Source: Pseudomonas vancouverensis (GTDB lineage: Bacteria > Pseudomonadota > Gammaproteobacteria > Pseudomonadales > Pseudomonadaceae). Taken from it: a DNA stretch of 64,000 bases. Made by a program: the position numbers and the translations under genes. The notes below the pieces were generated by a model, which had not been told where the DNA came from, did not search any database, and saw only the letters and a program-made list of their open reading frames with translations. Below, piece after piece: positions 19,236-27,654 of this stretch; position 1 is the first letter of the stretch; each line of letters starts with the position of its first letter. Location: NCBI RefSeq assembly GCF_004348895.1, contig NZ_RRZK01000020.1:62001-126000 (forward strand), given 5' to 3'.

Positions 19236-20516
19236 TCAAATCGCGCTGAGCGCGTTATCCAGGGTGTCAACGAACAGGTCGGCGTTGTCGCGGCTGAACA
19301 CCAGCGGCGGGCGCAACTTGAGAATGTTGTCGCCGGCGCCGATCTTGCTGATCAGTACGCCGTTCTCGCGCATGTCATTGACCACCTTGCGCGCCTCCAG
19401 TCCGGCGGACTCCTTGGTCCGATGATCACGCACCAGCTCCATGGCGAAGAACAGCCCCTTGCCGCGCACGTCGCCGATGATCGAATGCTTTTCGGCCAGT
19501 GCTTGCAGGCGTTGCTGCACATAGGCACCGACCGTTTGTGCGTTGAGCAGCAGCTGTTGCTGCTCGATCACGTCGAGCACCGCCATGCCGACGGCGGCGG
19601 CGACCGGCGAGCCACCGAAGGTGTTGAAGTACATGGCGTGACGGCCGAAGGACTCGACCAGGGTTTTATGGGTGATCAATCCGGCCAGGGGGTAACCGTT
19701 GCCCATGGGTTTGCCGAGGGTGACTATGTCCGGCACCACGCCGTGGGCCTGATGCCCCCACAGGTGATCGCCGGTGCGGCCGAAACCGGACTGCACTTCA
19801 TCGGCGATGAACAGTCCGCCCGCCGCACGAATCAGCGCCGCGGCCTTGTTGACGAAACTGGCCGGCACCCGGGGCAGGCCTTCGTTGGCGAACAGGGTGT
19901 CGATCAGCAGGGCGGCAGGGCGGATGCCCTGTGCCTGCATCGAGGCGATGGCCGCAGCGATGTTGGCCGCGTATTGCTCGGCCAGTTGCGCCTCGGTAGT
20001 GCCAGCCGGTGCGTGGTACAGGCACGGGATCGGCACGGCGCGGGCATGGGCGGCGAAGGGCTCGGGCGAAGGCAGTGCGGTGGTGACTTCGGCCAGCGAT
20101 GCCGAGTTGCCGTGGTAGTTGTAGTCACTGACGATGATGCCGGTGCCGCCACTGGCGAAGCGTGCCAGGCGCAGCGCCAGTTCGTTGGCCTCGCTGCCGG
20201 TGCAGGTGAACATCGCCGTGTCCAGCGGTTCGCCGAAGGTCGCGGTCAGGCGCTCGGCGTAACGCACCACCTGCTCGTCGAGGTAGCGGGTGTGGATGTT
20301 CAGGGTGGTCGCCTGACGGTGCATGGCCTCGGTCACGTGCGGGTTGCAGTGGCCGACGCAAGGTACGTTGTTGTACACGTCGAGGTAGCGTCGACCGTCG
20401 ACGTCGAACAGCCAGACGCCTTCACCGCGGACCAGGTGCAATGGCTTGTCGTAGAACAGTGGCGAGGCGCTGCCCAGCACGCGATGGCGGCGTTGCAACA
20501 GGGTGGCTTCAGGCAT
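19236..20516 (-). CDS. Class III PLP enzyme, candidate amino-alcohol-phosphate phospho-lyase
   Basis: A fold-I PLP protein of 426 residues, annotated by family as a class III aminotransferase. PLP contacts are GSEANELALRLARF (about 107-120), D239 in FIADEVQSGFGRTG, and the Schiff-base lysine K269 in VTLGKPMGNGYPLAG. The stretches DVYNNVPCVGHCNPHV, LNIHTRYLDEQVVRYAERL and GKPMGNG resemble the AGXT2L (ethanolamine-phosphate / phosphohydroxylysine phospho-lyase) branch more than GABA or ornithine aminotransferases. A kinase downstream and an ethanolamine-type permease upstream support lyase chemistry giving an aldehyde, ammonia and phosphate. Its ATG lies inside the permease gene (8-base overlap), with GGAGA upstream. 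Confidence 0.8.
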   Translation of the reverse strand: MPEATLLQRRHRVLGSASPLFYDKPLHLVRGEGVWLFDVDGRRYLDVYNNVPCVGHCNPHVTEAMHRQATTLNIHTRYLDEQVVRYAERLTATFGEPLDTAMFTCTGSEANELALRLARFASGGTGIIVSDYNYHGNSASLAEVTTALPSPEPFAAHARAVPIPCLYHAPAGTTEAQLAEQYAANIAAAIASMQAQGIRPAALLIDTLFANEGLPRVPASFVNKAAALIRAAGGLFIADEVQSGFGRTGDHLWGHQAHGVVPDIVTLGKPMGNGYPLAGLITHKTLVESFGRHAMYFNTFGGSPVAAAVGMAVLDVIEQQQLLLNAQTVGAYVQQRLQALAEKHSIIGDVRGKGLFFAMELVRDHRTKESAGLEARKVVNDMRENGVLISKIGAGDNILKLRPPLVFSRDNADLFVDTLDNALSAI

Positions 20517-21825
20517 GGTCGGGGGTCTCCAGGGCAGAGGATGGCGAACGGTTACGCAACAGGAAGTTGAGGATGCACAGGGTGAAGGTCACCGCGAGGG
20601 CGATCAGCATCTTGATGTCGAGCTGGAAGCAGGCAGCGATCACCACCAGCGTCAGGGCCAGGCCGAGCCAGGCGACCAGCTTGCCGCCGATCAGGGTGAA
20701 CGGTCGTGGCAGGTCGGGCTGGTTGCGCTTGATATGCAGGTAGGCGCCGAAGATGAACAGGTAGCAAACGTTGAGCAGCAGCACGACAGCGAGCATCACG
20801 GTGGCCGGGTCGACGGCGGACAGCGGCAGACCGATCACGGCGATCAGCAACAGTGCCGGGTAAGGCGTGCCGCGTTTGCCGGTGTTGCCCAGCCATTTCG
20901 GGAACAGGCCGTCGCGGGCCATGGCGAACAGCTGGCGGGACGCGGCGTAGACCAGCGAGAAGAAGGTCGCGATCAGGCCGAACACCGCGCCGCAACCGAT
21001 CACCTTGGCCAGCCAAGAACCGTCACCGAAGGCGCTGTTGCCGGACATCGCCGCGTACAGCGGATCGCCCGCCGAACCGACCAGTTCGACACCACCGGCA
21101 CCGGGTGCGCACACCAGCACCACCAGCGCCGTCACCAGCAAGGTACCGACCGCCGCCAGAATGCCGCGGGGCATGGTCCGACCCGGGTTGTGGGCTTCTT
21201 CGGCCGCCGAACCGGTTTGCTCGACGGTGATGAACAACCAGATGGCGAAAGGTACGCAGGCGAAGATTCCGCCCAGGCTGACCGGCGTAGAAACGTTGAC
21301 CGGCAGTTTCATCAGGTTGGCCAGTTCAACGTGCGGCGCCATGGCCACGCCGAAGGTCAGCAAGGCGACGACGGCAATCACACCGGCGATGAAGGTCAGG
21401 CCCATGGCCTCACCGACGCCGCGCATGTGGATGCCGATGATCACGGCAAACAGGGCGATTTTCACCGTCCAGCCACCGAGGCCGAAAATCGATTCGGTGT
21501 AGGCGCAGATAAAGGTGGCGGCGGCACCGGTGCCGATGGTCAACGCCAAGGCACAGGCGACACCGACCAGATAACCCACGAACGGTCCGAACGCGCTTTG
21601 CGCATAGACAAACACGCCGCCGGCGCTGGGCAAGGCCGTGGACAGCTCCGCCACACACAACGCCAGGCCACCGCAGAGCAGGGCCATCAACAGCGTCGCG
21701 ATCAGCATGTTCATCCAGCCGCCCGCCATCAGGCCGAAGTTCCAGCCGGAAAACTGCCCGGCCACCACCAACGCAATTCCGAGACCGGCAATCTTTGGCC
21801 AGCCCAACGCACTTTTCTTAAGCAC
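20509..21825 (-). CDS. APC-superfamily permease, ethanolamine-permease type
   Basis: An inner-membrane transporter of 438 residues with about 12 hydrophobic segments. The opening LGWPKIAGLGIALVVAGQFSGWNFGLMAGGW and the ATLLMALLCGGLALCVAELSTALPSAGG block are typical of the ethanolamine permease group (Eat) within the APC family. The start is GTG with AGGAG 7 bases upstream. It is first in the unit permease/phospho-lyase/kinase, consistent with import of the amine that the kinase phosphorylates. A general amino-acid permease remains possible. Confidence 0.82.
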   Translation of the reverse strand: MLKKSALGWPKIAGLGIALVVAGQFSGWNFGLMAGGWMNMLIATLLMALLCGGLALCVAELSTALPSAGGVFVYAQSAFGPFVGYLVGVACALALTIGTGAAATFICAYTESIFGLGGWTVKIALFAVIIGIHMRGVGEAMGLTFIAGVIAVVALLTFGVAMAPHVELANLMKLPVNVSTPVSLGGIFACVPFAIWLFITVEQTGSAAEEAHNPGRTMPRGILAAVGTLLVTALVVLVCAPGAGGVELVGSAGDPLYAAMSGNSAFGDGSWLAKVIGCGAVFGLIATFFSLVYAASRQLFAMARDGLFPKWLGNTGKRGTPYPALLLIAVIGLPLSAVDPATVMLAVVLLLNVCYLFIFGAYLHIKRNQPDLPRPFTLIGGKLVAWLGLALTLVVIAACFQLDIKMLIALAVTFTLCILNFLLRNRSPSSALETPDHA

Positions 21826-21998
21826 ACAAGTCTCCTGCGGCCCGAAGGCCGAATTATTGTTTTAGTGAGAAATGGAGGGGTTCAGCGTTGTTTTGCACCC
21901 ATGGGCAACCGGCCTGTTGGCCCGGCCAGAGCCTTGGGGTTGGCTTCGATACTACGCCCGGAAAACCCGCCGGCATGTGTGCGCCCATGCCAGGTGGT

Positions 21999-22345
21999 TG
22001 ATTGTGGGTGCCAGATTGGAGTGAGGGCTTGCTGGCGATGGCGGCGTGTCAGGCGCGAGAAATGTCAGCTGTGCCGACCTCATCGTCGGATCGCCGCCCG
22101 GAGCAAGCTCGCTCCCACAGGGTTTTTCGCTGAGCACAGGATGTGTGGACTGCGTGATCTATTGTGGGGGGGACGGATTGCTGGCGATGGCGGGGTGTCA
22201 GGTGCGGGAAATGTTGGCTGTACCGGCCTCATCGTCGGATCGCCGCCCGGAGCAAGCTCGCTCCCACAGGGATTTTCAGTGAACACAGTATTTGTGAACG
22301 ACGGAGATCCACTGTGGGAGCGAGCTTGCTCGCGATGGCGGCATT
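21999..22345. repeat. Tandemly duplicated REPIN cluster in a 536-base non-coding gap
   Basis: The gap 21826-22361 has no gene. It holds two direct copies, offset 149 bases, of a block running from TTGCTGGCGATGGCGG to GGAGCAAGCTCGCTCCCACAGG (22029-22137 and 22178-22286). A solitary REP, CTGTGGGAGCGAGCTTGCTCGC, follows at 22311-22332. In each block the left REP is degenerate and the right one intact. The open frames that cross here are repeat-derived and not genes. It lies between the permease 5' end and the 3' end of the chemoreceptor gene. Confidence 0.85.
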
Positions 22346-22361
22346 TCAGGCACCGCAATCC

Positions 22362-24488
22362 TCAGATCCGAAAACTCCCCACCAACTGGTTCAAACGTCC
22401 CGCCTGTTGCTCAAGCTCAGTACAGGCACGCAAGGTCGATTGCAGGTTCTCCACGCCTTGCTGGTTGAGGGTGTTGATCTGGGTGATGTCGACGTTCAGC
22501 GCTTCGACCACCGCGGTCTGTTCTTCGGTGGCCGCCGCAACCGACTGGTTGACGTTGTCGATCTCGCCAATGCGCTGGGTCACGCTGCCCAGGCGCGAGC
22601 CGGCGAGGTTGGCGATGGTGACGCTTTCCTCACTGTGCTGCTGGCTCTCGGTCATGGTGGTGACCGATTCCCGGGCGCCGACCTGCAGCTCCTCGATCAT
22701 CTGCTGAATCTCCAGCGCCGAGGTCTGGGTGCGTCCGGCGAGGCTGCGCACTTCGTCGGCGACCACGGCAAAACCACGGCCCGCTTCACCGGCCCGTGCC
22801 GCCTCGATCGCTGCGTTGAGCGCCAGCAGGTTGGTCTGCTGGGAGATGCCCTTGATCACTTCGAGGATCTGCCCGATGTTCACGGTCTTGTTGTTGAGCA
22901 CTTCGATGTTGGCGCAGGAGGCGCTGATCTTGCCGGACAGTTCGTTCATCACCTCGATAGTGCGCTGCACCACCTGCCGGCCGTCTTCCGCTTGCTGGCG
23001 GGCATTGGACGCCTGGTGCGAGGCGTCGGAGGCGTTGTGGGCGATCTCCTGTGCGGCGGCGCCCAACTGGTTGATCGCTGCCGCCACGCTGTTGGTGCGG
23101 GTCGATTGATCGTCGAAATTGCTCAGCGACGAGTTCGAGGCAACCAGGACCCGGCGCGCGCCTTCATTGACACCCTGTGCCGCCGACGACACTTCGCGCA
23201 TTGACTGGTGGATACGCTCGACAAAGCGGTTGAACGCGGTGGCCAACTGACCGATTTCATCCCGGGACTGCACTTGCAGGCGCCGGGTCAGATCACCTTC
23301 ACCGAGGGAAATATCTTCCATGACCCCGGTCAGCACTTTCAGTGGCCGGGTGATGCGCTGCGCCGTGTACCAGATCAACAGCAGGCCGAGCAGGGCGGAG
23401 CCACCACCGAGCAACAATTCCAGCGCCGTGCTTTGCACACCCTGGGCATCGAGTTCTTTTTGCAAGGTAGTCACCGGTGCCAGCAACACCTGCTGTGGCA
23501 CACCGACCAGCACGCCCCAAGGCGCCGCACCGGCAATCGGCTCCAGCGGTTCGAGTACCTTGATCTGCTGGCTGTCGACGAACACCTTGGGCTGGCCCTG
23601 ATGCAGGGCGTCCATGACCTCGCGATTGTCCATCGGCTGGCCGAGACGATTGACGTCCTGGCTGTTGGCGGAAATTACCCCGCGCGGGCTGATGATGCTG
23701 ATCTGGCCGTTGCCGTCGAACAACTGACGGGCGCTGGTGGCGCTGTTCTGTTGCAGGGCGGCGAGGTTGATGTCGAGCCCGAGCACAGCGATGACCTTGC
23801 CGTTTTCCAGCAGCGGAAAGGCCACGCTGGTCACCAGTTTGCGTGTGCCGGAGGCGTCGTCGAAATACGGCTCCAGCACACAGGCTTGCCGGGTGTCGCG
23901 AGCGCAGGTGTAGAACGCGTTGTAGGGGGCGCCGCTGGGGCCGGGTTCGGTGTTCGCCAGCAGGCCTTCGTCACCGATCACCGCTTGCAGTTCGCCGGGT
24001 TTGCTCTGTACCCAATACTGCGAGAAACGTCCGGTTTCGTTGCTGCCAAGCTCGGCCTGGTTGACGAAGTCGCCATCGGCGCCGTCCAGTCCACCGGGTT
24101 CGAAAATGACATAAAGCCCGAGCAGGTCGGGCTTGTCGATCAGGGCCTGGTGAAGCTGGCTACTCAGCTCCTGGCGCAGTTGTTGGCGGGTCAGGCTGCC
24201 CTGATGCTGCAGCTGTCGCAGGTACAGCACATAGCGCGATAACCCCTGGCCGTATTCGTGGGTCTGGGTGAAGGTGCGTTGCACCTGCATGGCCTGCACT
24301 TTGCCCAGGGCCTGCATGTGTTCCTTGGCCGCACCGGCGAGCATGTCGCCGCTGGCCTCGGCCACTTGCCGGCTGCTCTTGTGGGTCTGGTACAGAGACA
24401 ACCCCATCAGCAAACCGACCACCAACAGCAGGCACAAGCCGGCGAGGAGGGCGATCTTGCTCTGGATCGTCAGGAATCTCTTGTGCAT
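22362..24488 (-). CDS. Methyl-accepting chemotaxis protein with large periplasmic sensor domain
   Basis: A 708-residue transmembrane chemoreceptor. TM1 is at about 11-33 ([20 protein letters not shown]), then a periplasmic ligand domain of about 330 residues. The latter has double-Cache-like features: [18 protein letters not shown] PAS strands and [17 protein letters not shown]2 is near 360-385 ([14 protein letters not shown]), followed by HAMP and the signalling domain with the conserved hairpin tip [32 protein letters not shown] chose the ATG at 24488, with AAGG upstream. It lies 54 bases downstream of a porin gene and next to aromatic-amine genes, so it may steer cells to a related aromatic substrate; this is inference. 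Confidence 0.9.
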   Translation of the reverse strand: MHKRFLTIQSKIALLAGLCLLLVVGLLMGLSLYQTHKSSRQVAEASGDMLAGAAKEHMQALGKVQAMQVQRTFTQTHEYGQGLSRYVLYLRQLQHQGSLTRQQLRQELSSQLHQALIDKPDLLGLYVIFEPGGLDGADGDFVNQAELGSNETGRFSQYWVQSKPGELQAVIGDEGLLANTEPGPSGAPYNAFYTCARDTRQACVLEPYFDDASGTRKLVTSVAFPLLENGKVIAVLGLDINLAALQQNSATSARQLFDGNGQISIISPRGVISANSQDVNRLGQPMDNREVMDALHQGQPKVFVDSQQIKVLEPLEPIAGAAPWGVLVGVPQQVLLAPVTTLQKELDAQGVQSTALELLLGGGSALLGLLLIWYTAQRITRPLKVLTGVMEDISLGEGDLTRRLQVQSRDEIGQLATAFNRFVERIHQSMREVSSAAQGVNEGARRVLVASNSSLSNFDDQSTRTNSVAAAINQLGAAAQEIAHNASDASHQASNARQQAEDGRQVVQRTIEVMNELSGKISASCANIEVLNNKTVNIGQILEVIKGISQQTNLLALNAAIEAARAGEAGRGFAVVADEVRSLAGRTQTSALEIQQMIEELQVGARESVTTMTESQQHSEESVTIANLAGSRLGSVTQRIGEIDNVNQSVAAATEEQTAVVEALNVDITQINTLNQQGVENLQSTLRACTELEQQAGRLNQLVGSFRI

Positions 24489-24542
24489 TGGAAATACCTT
24501 TTTCCACATGGGCAACGGCAGCACCGTTGCCCATGACCGAGT

Positions 24543-25865
24543 TTAGAAACCGGTGACGAACAGCAGCTGGGCGTAGACGTTCTGGTCGTTGTTGCCCAGT
24601 TGCGTGCCGCCGTTTTCAGCGCTCTTGTCCGGCTGATAGATACCCACCAGCGGCATCACGGTCAGGTGATCGTTGACGTGCCATTCGGCGTACAGGTCGA
24701 CTTCGTGACCGTCGGTATTGCCCAGGCTGCGGTCGATGGTGTCGTAGTGGAAATAGAGCGCGCCGAGGTTCAGGTTCGCCGCCGGCGAAACTTTCAGGCC
24801 GACGTTCTGGATACGCGAGTTGCTGTTGAACGGCCCGGCGTAGTTGCCCGCCACTTCACCCTGGAACCAGGTGCCGTAGCCACGGCTCATGCCGTAGAAC
24901 AGGGTGTCGTAGTTTTCCGAGAAGCGGCTGTAGCGGTAGCTGACGTACGGGGTCCAGATCGCCTCGGAGAAGGTCCAGCCGGCTTCCAGGTACCAGGCGT
25001 CTTCGTTGTCGGCGTGGGGCTTGTCCTGCTTGGCGTACTCACCGGAGAGGAACAGGTCCTTGACCCCGGCATTGCCGGTCGCACGCAGGCTGTAGGTCTT
25101 CATGCCGTCGCGTTCGAGTTGCAGCGGCGAGGCGTACTGCTCGTCGATGTCGGTGGTCTTGATGTAGGTCAGGCCGACCGTGCCGGCCTCGGCCACGTGC
25201 TCCAGGGTGCCGACATACATTTCGGTCTCGGCCTGGGCGCGGTTGTCGGATTTGAGCCACATCAGGTCACTGCGCCAGCCTTCCTTGCCACCCAGACGCA
25301 ATACGGCGGTCTCGTCGAAGGCTTTGCGGGCGGCCAGGTAGTAGGAACCGCCGCGGTTGAACTCACCGTCGGCCAGGCCTTTACCCATGTTCAAGGCGTC
25401 GCCGTCGATCAGGAAACCGTCACCGACCACGATGTTCTGACGACCGAAAGACAGGTCGACACCGTCCTTGCCCAGTGGCGCGAACAGGTCGGCTGAACGC
25501 CAGCCGAGGTAGGCGTCTTCGAATTTGGTGGTGCGCTCCGTGCCGTCGCTGAAACCGGCGGCATCGCCGTCACCCCAGGTGCCGGAACTCAGCAGGTTGC
25601 CCGCGCCATACGCAGTGCCAGCGCCCGCCAGTCCCTTGTCGAAACTCAAACCATATTTGATGTAGCCCTCGCGCCACGACGAAGAACCTTCATCGAGACG
25701 GCCGGACAGGGCGTAGTTTTCCTGGCTATGGAAAATGCCGAACGCGGCTTCGAGGGTGGCGTTCAGATGGCTGTCGCTATCGGCGTAGAGTTCGTAGGCA
25801 CTGGCCTGGCCGGCACTGACCATCAGCGCCAGCGTCGAGAGACGAAGCAAGGGGGACTTGAGCAT
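24543..25865 (-). CDS. Outer-membrane porin, alginate-export (AlgE-like) family
   Basis: A 440-residue protein with a signal peptide (MLKSPLLRLSTLALMVSAGQASA) followed by a beta-barrel rich in alternating aromatic strands and ending in the typical C-terminal phenylalanine (LLFVTGF). The blocks KFEDAYLGWRSADLF, DLSFGRQNIVVGDGFLIDGDALNMGKG and HEVDLYAEWHVNDHL match the alginate_exp family, whose non-AlgE members are substrate-uptake porins. It is upstream of the chemoreceptor gene on the same strand and divergent from feaR, suggesting a role in taking up an aromatic or other carbon source rather than alginate secretion. Confidence 0.82.
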   Translation of the reverse strand: MLKSPLLRLSTLALMVSAGQASAYELYADSDSHLNATLEAAFGIFHSQENYALSGRLDEGSSSWREGYIKYGLSFDKGLAGAGTAYGAGNLLSSGTWGDGDAAGFSDGTERTTKFEDAYLGWRSADLFAPLGKDGVDLSFGRQNIVVGDGFLIDGDALNMGKGLADGEFNRGGSYYLAARKAFDETAVLRLGGKEGWRSDLMWLKSDNRAQAETEMYVGTLEHVAEAGTVGLTYIKTTDIDEQYASPLQLERDGMKTYSLRATGNAGVKDLFLSGEYAKQDKPHADNEDAWYLEAGWTFSEAIWTPYVSYRYSRFSENYDTLFYGMSRGYGTWFQGEVAGNYAGPFNSNSRIQNVGLKVSPAANLNLGALYFHYDTIDRSLGNTDGHEVDLYAEWHVNDHLTVMPLVGIYQPDKSAENGGTQLGNNDQNVYAQLLFVTGF

Positions 25866-26145
25866 TGTGTGGCATCCGTTCTTGTTCTTGAGCGCAGGTT
25901 TGCGGTCTTTTTAGATACTAAGGCCCGACTTTTCTTCGCCCTTTTCCCTGTTTGCCAATTAGTTGGTTGTGCATGCCAGATTTGTGGCTCGGTGCCATGC
26001 CGGCGGATTTTGGTGCGCGGTCAACTTGGCTGCGTCGAGAGTGAGCACGCGCAAGCCCCGCAACCCTTGGTATTGCGCGTTGGAACAGGTCGGAACGAAA
26101 CCTGCAGGACGCAGCGCAGCGACTAATGCGATGGGTGAGGCAGTC

Positions 26146-27054
26146 ATGAACAATGCACAACAGGTCGAGGGTTTTGATCAATGGCTCGACAAGGTCAGCC
26201 AGGTCTGCGGACGCTTCAGCGCCAACCGGCTGGGCCCACAGTTCGAGGGCTCCATCGATGAGTACCGCAGCGGCGAACTGAAAATGAGCTTTGTCGAGGT
26301 GGCGCAGACGCAACTGTTTCGCACCCGGCATGACATCGAACAGAGCGCGGGTTCGCACTACTACGCGGCCTTCCAGTTGGCGGGCGAAGCAGTGATGGAA
26401 CAGCAGGGTCGTTGCATCACCCTGTTGCCCGGGGACATCACGCTGATCGACTCGACGTGCCCGAGCAATTTCGTCTATCGCAATAACGCCCGTCAGTTGT
26501 CGTTGATCCTGCCCCGCGAAAAGGTCGAGCAGCAATCGCGCTACGCCCCTGTAGAGCCGGCGCAACGCATTCCGGCTGCGGCGTCGATGGCAGGACTGGC
26601 CAAACACTTGATCCTCGGCGCCACGCAACAGCGCCTGAGCCTGGCCGAAAGCGAAGCCACACTCGACGCGCTCATCAGTTTGCTGCGTCCGGCCATGGGC
26701 GCGAGCGAAGTGGATGACTCGTTGCAGGAACGCACCTTCCGCAAGGCCCTGCGCGTTATCGATCAGCACATCGCTGATGAAGCGCTGTGCCCGCAATGGC
26801 TGGCGACGCAGATCGGCGTCTCGGTACGCGGCTTGTACCGGGTATTTTCCCGACACGGCCTGGTCGTCGCGCAGTACGTGAAAAACCGCCGCCTGGACCG
26901 CTGCGCCGAGCAACTGCGGCAGATGACGGGCGAGGGCAAGTTGTGTGCGTTGGCGTATGCCTGGGGATTCAACGATTCCAGCCATTTCTCCACGGCGTTC
27001 AAGGCGCGCTTCGGGGTTTCGCCGGGGGAGTATTGCAAGCGGTATGTGAACTGA
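26146..27054 (+). CDS. feaR: AraC-family regulator FeaR
   Basis: A 302-residue protein. The N-terminal FeaR/AraC-type ligand domain (about 1-180) contains FEGSIDEYRSGELKMSFVEVAQTQ and GDITLIDSTCPSNFVYRN. The C-terminal double helix-turn-helix (about 200-300) contains IGVSVRGLYRVFSRHG and the signature WGFNDSSHFSTAFKARFGVSPGEY. FeaR activates aromatic-amine catabolism (tyramine, phenylethylamine) in enterobacteria and pseudomonads. A phenylacetaldehyde dehydrogenase gene lies 600 bases downstream. I chose the ATG at 26146 because GGTGAGG lies 5 bases upstream; the longer frame from 25963 has no support. Confidence 0.9.
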   Translation: MNNAQQVEGFDQWLDKVSQVCGRFSANRLGPQFEGSIDEYRSGELKMSFVEVAQTQLFRTRHDIEQSAGSHYYAAFQLAGEAVMEQQGRCITLLPGDITLIDSTCPSNFVYRNNARQLSLILPREKVEQQSRYAPVEPAQRIPAAASMAGLAKHLILGATQQRLSLAESEATLDALISLLRPAMGASEVDDSLQERTFRKALRVIDQHIADEALCPQWLATQIGVSVRGLYRVFSRHGLVVAQYVKNRRLDRCAEQLRQMTGEGKLCALAYAWGFNDSSHFSTAFKARFGVSPGEYCKRYVN

Positions 27055-27216
27055 TCGATTTGGCACAACCGCCAACACAACTGGCACGCAGGGCAAAACC
27101 TGCGTGCCGCCGACCATCGACAATCCCTTCCAGCCTGCCGAAGCACCGTTGCCTCGGCATTTTTTGTGTTGGCGTTCATCCGGTGATGGACGCGCGGATT
27201 TTCAAGGTCGTTTCTT

Positions 27217-27606
27217 ATGTTCACGTCGTTGCGTTTGCCTCTCGCCGCTTTGCTTTCCTTTGCCCTGGTTCAGGCGGTGTCCGCTGCCGAGTGCAGCTCG
27301 GTCACAGCTCATGGCGCCGAAGTGTTTGCCACTGAATGCAGCGTCTGCCACGCGGTGACCAAGGGCACGACCGGCATGATGGGGCCAAACCTCAACGGTG
27401 TGGTCGGGCGCAAGTCCGGTTCGCTGGCCGGTTTCAGCTATTCCCAGGCCATGCGTGACAAGGACATCAGCTGGCAGGCCGAGAACATCACGCAGTTCAT
27501 CACCCAACCGCAGGCCTACGTGCCCGGTACCTACATGCCGTACATGGGCCTGGCATCGGCCGACGATCGTGAAGCGGTCGCCTGCTTCCTCAAGGAACAA
27601 CACTGA
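27217..27606 (+). CDS. Periplasmic class I cytochrome c
   Basis: A 129-residue protein with a Sec signal peptide (LRLPLAALLSFALVQAVSA) and one CXXCH heme motif (CSVCH, about residues 42-46). MGPNLNGVVGRKSG follows, with the axial methionine probably in GTYMPYMGLAS. The fold is that of the cytochrome c2/c550 group (Rieske-type electron carriers to a terminal oxidase). It sits between feaR and the aldehyde dehydrogenase. In such clusters a small cytochrome can accept electrons from a periplasmic quinoprotein amine or alcohol dehydrogenase, but none is encoded in this window. Confidence 0.9.
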   Translation: MFTSLRLPLAALLSFALVQAVSAAECSSVTAHGAEVFATECSVCHAVTKGTTGMMGPNLNGVVGRKSGSLAGFSYSQAMRDKDISWQAENITQFITQPQAYVPGTYMPYMGLASADDREAVACFLKEQH

Positions 27607-27654
27607 TCAGGCCGGATGCGTGCCTGAACAATTCGTCTGAATAAAAGGTGATTT

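Noticed and set aside
18300..22707. Very long plus-strand open frames (756 and 734 codons) across the amino-alcohol operon
   Set aside because: They are antisense to clear minus-strand genes with catalytic motifs, are rich in low-complexity Gln/Gly/Arg/Asp, and have no domain pattern. They arise from the GC-rich third positions of the real genes.
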